The notes below the pieces were generated by a model. It searched no databases, was not told where the DNA came from, and worked only from the letters and a program-made list of their open reading frames with translations. Below are positions 8,378 to 12,734 of a DNA stretch of 12,734 bases, in pieces; the stretch's first letter is position 1, and every line of letters begins with the position of its first letter. Source of the stretch: Caldifarciminota bacterium (GTDB taxonomy: Bacteria > Hydrothermota > Tepidihabitantia > Tepidihabitantales > Tepidihabitantaceae); assembly GCA_016935775.1 (NCBI GenBank), contig JAFGQF010000072.1:1-12734 (forward strand), in the 5' to 3' direction. A program made the position numbers and the translations under genes.

Positions 8378-8767
8378 ATGACCGGCCGCGAGCGAACCGT
8401 CCTGCTCTTCCTCACCGCGATGTTGCTCGTTGGTTCCGGCGTGACCCTGTACCGGCGGGCCCGGCTGGCCCGGGCAGCCGCAATGGCGCCGCTGGTGGTC
8501 GAGAACCCGGCGGATACGACCGTCGCCGTCGACATCCGGGTTGACCTGAACACGGCCGAGGCCTGGGAGCTGGAACTGCTTCCCGGCATCGGTCCGAAGC
8601 TGGCCCTGCGGATCATCGAGTACCGCGACAGGCACGGCCCGTTCCGAAGCCCGGGCGACCTGCTGAAAGTGAACGGCATCGGGCCGAAGAAGCTGGACGC
8701 GATCCGGGAACTGGTCAAGTGCGGAATCCCGGAGCCTGTCCCGGTAGTCCCCGATTCGATTCCCTGA
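8378..8767 (+). CDS. ComEA-family helix-hairpin-helix DNA-binding protein, membrane-anchored
   Basis: This 129-residue protein has an N-terminal hydrophobic helix (about 8-24), a short linker, and a C-terminal tandem helix-hairpin-helix domain of ComEA type (54-113). The pattern VDLNTAEAWELELLPGIGPK is followed by a second hairpin, VNGIGPKKLDAIR. The two glycine-rich hairpins (LPGIGPK 68-74, VNGIGPK 98-104) are the parts that contact the DNA backbone non-specifically. ComEA proteins hold incoming double-stranded DNA at the outer face of the inner membrane during natural transformation. Short versions like this one are also found outside competence loci. The SLBB domain of Gram-positive ComEA is missing, as in Gram-negative forms. 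The start codon directly follows the sprA-like stop (TAGATG) with no clear ribosome binding site, so translation is probably coupled. No other competence gene is visible, so the role in DNA uptake is inferred. Confidence 0.85.
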   Translation: MTGRERTVLLFLTAMLLVGSGVTLYRRARLARAAAMAPLVVENPADTTVAVDIRVDLNTAEAWELELLPGIGPKLALRIIEYRDRHGPFRSPGDLLKVNGIGPKKLDAIRELVKCGIPEPVPVVPDSIP

Positions 8768-8781
8768 CCGTCATCAAAGGC

Positions 8782-8809
8782 TTGACTGACCGCCGCCCCG
8801 GGTTATCTT
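8782..8809 (+). promoter_or_regulatory. Putative promoter for the second gene block (leaderless type)
   Basis: The only intergenic gap (8768-8816) holds TTGACT (8782-8787), 16 bases of spacer, and TATCTT (8804-8809). These match the sigma-70 consensus at 5 of 6 and 4 of 6 positions. The same bases can also be read as TTG, 19 bases, then TATCTTG, close to the Bacteroidota pattern TTG-N19-21-TAnnTTTG. The expected start point, 7-8 bases after the -10 box, falls at 8816-8817, at the A of the next ATG. No Shine-Dalgarno sequence precedes that ATG. This is a prediction from spacing and consensus only. Confidence 0.5.
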
Positions 8810-8816
8810 GGGCCCA

Positions 8817-9770
8817 ATGAAGGCACGCACCGGCTCGCGGCCGGCCCGGCAGTCGCGCCGAACGGCGGAGCGGGTCGGGTTCATCGGCGCGGGCCGGGTG
8901 GGCAGCGCGATGGCCTGGCACTGCCGGCGGCTGGGGTTTCCGATTGCCGGCATCACCGACAAGGACCCGAAGCAGGCCTGGGTCGCCTACGGCCTGCTCA
9001 AGCTGCCGCACGAGCGGCTCAAGGCCAGTGAGCTTGTCAGGGGCTGTGACGTCCTGTTCCTGACCGTGCCCGACCGTCACGTCGAGCCCGAGTTCCGGGC
9101 AATCAGGCGCTGGCTCAGGCCGGGCGCAATCGTCGCCCACTGCTCGGGCGTGCTCGGGACCGGGCAGTTCAAGGGCGCGGCCGAGCGCGGCATCGAGACC
9201 CTGGCGATTCACCCGATCAACAGCTTCTCGAGCCACGCCCAGGCGATCGCCAGCCTGCCCGGTACCTTCTTCGCGCTCGAAGGCAGCCGGGCCGGGATGC
9301 GGTTCGGCCGCAAGCTGGCGCGCCTGCTGGGAGGAGGCTGCGCCGAGGTGAAGGGTGAGGACCGGCCGCTCTACCACGCGATGTGCGTGTTCACGTCCAA
9401 CTTCCAGAACGGGCTGCTGGATTCGGCCGAACTGCTGGCCGGGCGGCTCGGTATCACCCGCCGGCGCGCGGCCCGGATGCTCGCCCCGCTGATGAAGACG
9501 GTGTCGGGCAACCTCGTGAAGTACGGCCCGGTCGCCAGCCTGACCGGACCGGTGCGGCGCGGAGACGAGACCACGGTCGCCCGGCACCTGGTCGCGCTCG
9601 GACGGCGCGCGCCCGAGCTCGTCCCGCTCTACCGCGAACTGTCGCTCCGGCTGGTGGACATCGCCCGGCGCCAGGGCGTTGAGCCGGCCGGGCTGCGCCG
9701 GGTGAAGCGGGTGCTGGCGCCGCCCCGGGACGGGCGGAAACGCAAGACTCGCGGCAGGGGGCGGCAATGA
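8817..9770 (+). CDS. Rossmann-like and DUF2520 domain protein (putative NAD(P)-dependent dehydrogenase)
   Basis: This 317-residue protein has an N-terminal dinucleotide-binding Rossmann domain (about 19-145) with the motif GFIGAGRVGSAMA (21-33), followed by LTVPDRHV (82-89), AHCSG (107-111) and HPINSFS (132-138). A helical C-terminal DUF2520 domain (about 150-285) carries YHAMCVFTSNF (186-196) and LTGPVRRGD (242-250). The layout resembles 6-phosphogluconate and ketopantoate reductase-like enzymes, but the substrate of this family is unknown to me. Both ends are strongly basic (residues 3-19 and the last dozen), which is unusual for a soluble dehydrogenase. ATG 8817 is preferred over the in-frame TTG at 8808 because the predicted start of transcription falls at 8816-8817, which would put the TTG outside the mRNA. 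The stop overlaps the next start as ATGA. Confidence 0.88.
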   Translation: MKARTGSRPARQSRRTAERVGFIGAGRVGSAMAWHCRRLGFPIAGITDKDPKQAWVAYGLLKLPHERLKASELVRGCDVLFLTVPDRHVEPEFRAIRRWLRPGAIVAHCSGVLGTGQFKGAAERGIETLAIHPINSFSSHAQAIASLPGTFFALEGSRAGMRFGRKLARLLGGGCAEVKGEDRPLYHAMCVFTSNFQNGLLDSAELLAGRLGITRRRAARMLAPLMKTVSGNLVKYGPVASLTGPVRRGDETTVARHLVALGRRAPELVPLYRELSLRLVDIARRQGVEPAGLRRVKRVLAPPRDGRKRKTRGRGRQ

Positions 9771-10804
9771 TTCGACGGCCCGCAGCGGGCAGGCGCCTGG
9801 CGTTGCTCGTCCTGACGCTCGCCGTGCTCTCCGGTTGCGCCAAGAAGATGCTGCCGCCCAGCCCGGACCGCTTCGCGCCCCGGCTCCTGGAAATTAACAC
9901 CCGTAACCGGTCGCGGCTGGAACTGGTGTTCAACGAGGATATCGACGCCCGGCGGGTCGAGTCCGAGAGCCTGAGGATCATCGGGCCCGACGGCGCGGCA
10001 CTGGCGGTGCGGGGAGCGGTGTCGGGCCGGCGCGGGGCCTGGCTCGAGGTCTGGACGATGCCGCAGCAGGCGCAGGTGTACGAGGTCAGCGGCCTGGTGT
10101 ACGACCGGGCCGGCAACCCGGGCCGCTTCCGCGCCCGGTTCCGGGGTTCGGAGCGGGCCGACACGACCGCGCCGCGCGTCGAACGGGTCGGCCCGGGACC
10201 TGGCACCGAGAACCACTTCCGCGGGTTCGTCACGGCCAGGTTCTCGGAGCCGGTGGACACGACCGCTCGGCTCGAGTACCGGTTCGCGCCCGCCCGGCTC
10301 GACAGCTTCTACCGGGCTTCGTGGGAGAGCGACTGGCAGGAACTGAGCCTGATGCCCGGGTTCGCGCCCGATTCGGGCGACAGCGCGGCCCGGTTCGAGC
10401 TGCCGGCCGGCCGGCCGGTCTACTTCCTGCTGTTGCCGACGCTGGCCGACCTCGAGGGCAACCGGCTCGTGGAACCGTCGGCGACGTGGTTCACGACCGA
10501 TACCGTCACCGAGTGGGTGCCGGTCAAGGGGCGGGCCGAGTACCCGGATACCCTGCGCCGGGGCGGCGTGGTGCTGTTCGATTCGGACAGCGCGCCCGGG
10601 CTCGGGGTGCTGCTCCGGGACGGCAGCTTCAGCACGCGGCTGGCGCCGGGCGACTACCGGGTGACCGCGCTCAGCGACACCGACGGCGATGGTCGCTTCG
10701 ACCTGCGCGCCGGTCCCGCGGAGTTCAACACCGCGGCCGGCAGCCTGTTCTTCCGGCTCGAGCCCGAGAGCCTGCCCCGGGCGTTTGATGACTATCGTCG
10801 TTAG
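9767..10804 (+). CDS. Lipoprotein with SbsA-type Ig-like (Big_5) domains
   Basis: This 345-residue protein has a lipoprotein signal peptide: basic residues, a hydrophobic core, then the lipobox LSGC with the acylated cysteine at C24. Two Ig-like segments of the SbsA/Big_5 type follow, at about 37-127 (APRLLEINTRNRSRLELVFNE) and about 134-247 (TTAPRVERVGPG, then FVTARFSEPVD). The pattern is a strand, a short turn, then F-(S/N)-E-x-(V/I)-D. A small C-terminal beta domain contains DTDGDGRFD (304-312), an EF-hand-like calcium loop. Similar lipoproteins are widespread in Bacteroidota and relatives and are thought to sit on the cell surface or in the periplasm; their function is unknown. The start overlaps the upstream stop (ATGA), with AGGGGG just before it as a possible ribosome binding site. 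Its end overlaps the next gene by 17 bases. Confidence 0.85.
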   Translation: MIRRPAAGRRLALLVLTLAVLSGCAKKMLPPSPDRFAPRLLEINTRNRSRLELVFNEDIDARRVESESLRIIGPDGAALAVRGAVSGRRGAWLEVWTMPQQAQVYEVSGLVYDRAGNPGRFRARFRGSERADTTAPRVERVGPGPGTENHFRGFVTARFSEPVDTTARLEYRFAPARLDSFYRASWESDWQELSLMPGFAPDSGDSAARFELPAGRPVYFLLLPTLADLEGNRLVEPSATWFTTDTVTEWVPVKGRAEYPDTLRRGGVVLFDSDSAPGLGVLLRDGSFSTRLAPGDYRVTALSDTDGDGRFDLRAGPAEFNTAAGSLFFRLEPESLPRAFDDYRR

Positions 10805-12713
10805 CGGTCTCCTGCTGCTGCTCGGGGTCGCGGTTTACCTGCGCAACCTGCGGGCCGCGTGGTGGCTGCTGCTGTTGCGGCTGGCGGTGCTCGGGCTGCT
10901 GGTGCTGGTGCTGGTGGACGCGGTCATCAGCCGGCACTGGAGCCGGGGCTCCAACCGGGTCATCGTGCTGGTCGACCGGTCGGCGAGCATGGAATCGCGG
11001 GGACTGGATACGCTGGCCGGGCGGGTGGCGCGCGAGTTCCCGCTGCCGGAGCGGTTCGAGCGCGTGGCCTGGGAGTTCGCCGACAGCGCCGGTCCCGGTG
11101 CCGGGGCGGCCGATGCGGCGCGAACGCGGCTGGGTCGGGCGCTCGAACTCGCGGCCCGGAGCCGGCCGGCCGCGGTCGTGCTGGTCAGCGACGGCCAGGA
11201 CAACGGCGAGCGCGACCCGGTGGAGCCGGCGCGGCGGGCCGCGGTGCCGGTCTACGCGGTCGGGTGCGGCCTGGGCACCGACCGCAACGCGTCGGCCGAG
11301 GAAATCCGGCTCCCGGACGAGGTCTACGCCGGCGACACGGTGACAATCGCCGGGCGCATCGGCTACCGCGGGCTGGGCGGCGAAGCGGTGACGGTCCGGC
11401 TGAACTCGGCGGCCGAACGGGCGGCGCTGCCGGCCGAGACCGCCGAACGGGAGTTCCTGTTCCGGGAGGTGTTCGACCGGCCGGGCCGGGCGGTTGTCCG
11501 GCTGGCGGTGGACAGCGTGCCGGGCGAGAGCGACTTTCTCGACAACGAGCTGCTGGCCGCAATCGAGGTCCGGCCGGCGCGGGTGCGGGTGCGCTATCTC
11601 ACCGACCGGCCCCACCCGGGAACCCGCCTCGTCCTGCGCTTGCTCGAGGATGACCCGCGACTGGATGTCAGCCGTGGTGTCGCGTTGACGCCGGGCGAAT
11701 CGCCCGCTGCCGGCGAGGCAGATGTCTACATCCTCGACAACATCTCCGGCGGCGACGAGCTGGTTCGACAGGTTGCCGCCCGGGTCAGTGAGGGCGCGGG
11801 CGCGCTGGTTGTCGCCGGTCCTGACTCGCGTTACGGCCCGGGCTTCGAGACGCTGTTGCCCGGGTCCGGCGGGCCGGCGCGAGCCGGCGAGTTCGCGGTG
11901 CGTCCCGGGCCTGCCGGCGTCGCTCAGCCCTGGCTCGAGGCTATCGAGCTCGCCGGGCTGCCGCCGTTCGGCGGCGTGTTCCCGGCGGGCCGGGCGGGCG
12001 AGACGTGGCTGCTGGCCGGCGACGATTCGCTGCCCGCGGTCGTCGCGCGCCGGGCCGGGCGCGGCCGGGTGGTGCACGTTGCCGGCTACCCGGCCTGGCG
12101 CTGGGGATTCCGGGTCCGGGTCCCGGGCGGCACGGACCCGCTCGGGCAGCTGGTCCTGGGCGCGGTCCGCTGGCTGGCCGCGGCCGGCCAGGACCAGTTC
12201 CGGCTCTACCCGGAGCGCGCGGCCTTCTACCGCGATGAGCCGGTGCGGGTGCGGATGGACGCGCGCACCGGGGATGGCAGTCCCTGGCCCGGGCTCGACG
12301 CGCGGGCCAGGCTCGATACGGCGAGTGCGGCGGTGCCGATGACCGAGAACCGGCCCGGCGAATACGCGGCCGAGCTGGCGGTTGCCGAGGCCGGGACGCA
12401 CCGGGTGATTGCCGATGCCCGGTCCGGCGATTCGCTGGTCGGCCGGGCCGAGGCCGATGTGGTCGTGCTGGACCGGCCGCTGGAGCTGGCGCGCACCGGG
12501 CTGAACCGGGGCCTGCTGGAGCGGCTGGCGAGCGTGACCGGGGGCGAGTACTTCCACCGGGACAGCCTTCCCGGGCCCGGGTTCGAGCCGCAGACAAGGA
12601 CCTGGCAGCGCGGGTTCAGGCTCGAGCCGCGCCGGACCCCGTGGGTGTACGTGCTCATCGCCCTGCTCTTCTGCCTGGAGTGGGTGCTGAGAAGGAGACA
12701 AGGGCTGTTATGA
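10788..12713 (+). CDS. VWA-domain integral membrane protein, GATase-like family
   Basis: This 641-residue protein has two N-terminal membrane helices (about 2-18 and 23-47), a von Willebrand A domain (about 57-165) with an intact MIDAS motif DRSAS (63-67), T113 and a later VLVSDGQDN (131-139), a large periplasm-facing region, and one C-terminal helix (about 618-634) followed by RRRQ. The middle part (about 285-480) has the alpha/beta feel of the glutamine-amidotransferase-like domain found in many VWA membrane proteins, but I see no clear catalytic triad. After it, 490-600 looks like beta-sandwich sequence. The VWA domain probably binds a partner through a metal ion. ATG 10788 is chosen because the first helix begins right there; the longer open frame upstream is out-of-frame sequence of the lipoprotein gene. 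It overlaps that gene by 17 bases and the next gene by four. The biological role is unknown. Confidence 0.85.
   Translation: MTIVVSGLLLLLGVAVYLRNLRAAWWLLLLRLAVLGLLVLVLVDAVISRHWSRGSNRVIVLVDRSASMESRGLDTLAGRVAREFPLPERFERVAWEFADSAGPGAGAADAARTRLGRALELAARSRPAAVVLVSDGQDNGERDPVEPARRAAVPVYAVGCGLGTDRNASAEEIRLPDEVYAGDTVTIAGRIGYRGLGGEAVTVRLNSAAERAALPAETAEREFLFREVFDRPGRAVVRLAVDSVPGESDFLDNELLAAIEVRPARVRVRYLTDRPHPGTRLVLRLLEDDPRLDVSRGVALTPGESPAAGEADVYILDNISGGDELVRQVAARVSEGAGALVVAGPDSRYGPGFETLLPGSGGPARAGEFAVRPGPAGVAQPWLEAIELAGLPPFGGVFPAGRAGETWLLAGDDSLPAVVARRAGRGRVVHVAGYPAWRWGFRVRVPGGTDPLGQLVLGAVRWLAAAGQDQFRLYPERAAFYRDEPVRVRMDARTGDGSPWPGLDARARLDTASAAVPMTENRPGEYAAELAVAEAGTHRVIADARSGDSLVGRAEADVVVLDRPLELARTGLNRGLLERLASVTGGEYFHRDSLPGPGFEPQTRTWQRGFRLEPRRTPWVYVLIALLFCLEWVLRRRQGLL
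12692..12697 (+). promoter_or_regulatory. Ribosome binding site for the gene at the right edge
   Basis: AAGGAG sits 12 bases before the ATG at 12710, within the last codons of the VWA gene. It is the best Shine-Dalgarno match in the window and shows that a further gene starts here. Confidence 0.6.
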
Positions 12714-12734
12714 CACGTCCGGTTCTGCTGTTAC
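12710..12734 (+). CDS. Start of an unidentified gene, cut by the window edge
   Basis: Only eight codons are visible, reading MTRPVLLL. The ATG overlaps the stop of the VWA gene (ATGA) and has a good ribosome binding site upstream, so it is very likely a real, translationally coupled start. The run of hydrophobic residues after an arginine suggests the beginning of a signal peptide or membrane helix, which would fit the envelope theme of this operon. Nothing more can be said about its function. Confidence 0.55.

Noticed and set aside
8795..8815. Possible terminator or operator hairpin from CCCGGG (8797-8802) and GGGCCC (8810-8815)
   Set aside because: Each is a short palindrome typical of GC-rich DNA. 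They do not form a stable stem with each other and no T-run follows, so a terminator is not supported.
10689..10787. Upstream extension of the VWA gene inside the lipoprotein gene
   Set aside because: The extra residues are cysteine/serine/proline-rich out-of-frame sequence. The first membrane helix starts directly at the ATG at 10788.
10725..12701. A 658-codon open frame on the minus strand opposite the VWA gene
   Set aside because: The sequence is low-complexity (Q, P, R, G-rich) and mirrors the codon bias of the VWA gene; no family features are seen.

Overview
The window is a GC-rich, gene-dense stretch of bacterial chromosome. Every supported gene lies on the + strand, and almost all of them touch or overlap. 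It holds seven complete genes and fragments of two more, one at each edge. The marker for the lineage is a large SprA/Sov-type outer-membrane protein. That family belongs to the type IX secretion system of Bacteroidota and also occurs in related FCB-group phyla and candidate phyla. The high GC, the SprA protein shorter than usual, the DUF2520 protein, the SbsA-type Ig-like lipoprotein and the VWA membrane protein together suggest a diderm FCB-type bacterium outside the classical Bacteroidota (for example a Gemmatimonadota-like or WOR-3-like lineage). This placement is inference; no rRNA or other taxonomic marker gene is present.

Block 1 (positions 2-8767) reads as one operon: the end of folD (one-carbon metabolism), a short-chain polyprenyl diphosphate synthase, dxs, the sprA-like gene, and a small membrane-anchored ComEA-type helix-hairpin-helix protein. 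Gaps are 0-3 bases, or 4-base overlaps. Dxs makes 1-deoxyxylulose 5-phosphate, which feeds the MEP isoprenoid pathway, and the prenyl synthase elongates the C5 products of that pathway. The two therefore work together, as in the common ispA-dxs pair. The xseA/xseB genes often found between folD and ispA are absent here. The sprA-like and comEA-like genes appear to be passengers on the isoprenoid operon.

A 49-base gap (8768-8816) is the only real intergenic space. It contains a promoter-like pair (TTGACT / TATCTT) placed so that transcription would begin at or next to the ATG of the following gene, which suggests a leaderless mRNA.

Block 2 (8817 to the right edge) encodes a Rossmann-fold DUF2520 protein of unknown substrate, a lipoprotein with Ig-like domains, and a VWA-domain membrane protein. 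A ninth gene begins 25 bases before the edge. The last three are linked by overlaps (ATGA, 17 bases, ATGA), which suggests a translationally coupled envelope-protein operon.

No tRNA, rRNA, CRISPR array, insertion sequence or convincing rho-independent terminator was seen. Nothing here is clearly a new system. The points most worth a second look are the compact SprA homologue with an acidic calcium-type segment, the leaderless promoter, and the prenyl synthase with a shortened, degenerate loop after its second aspartate motif.
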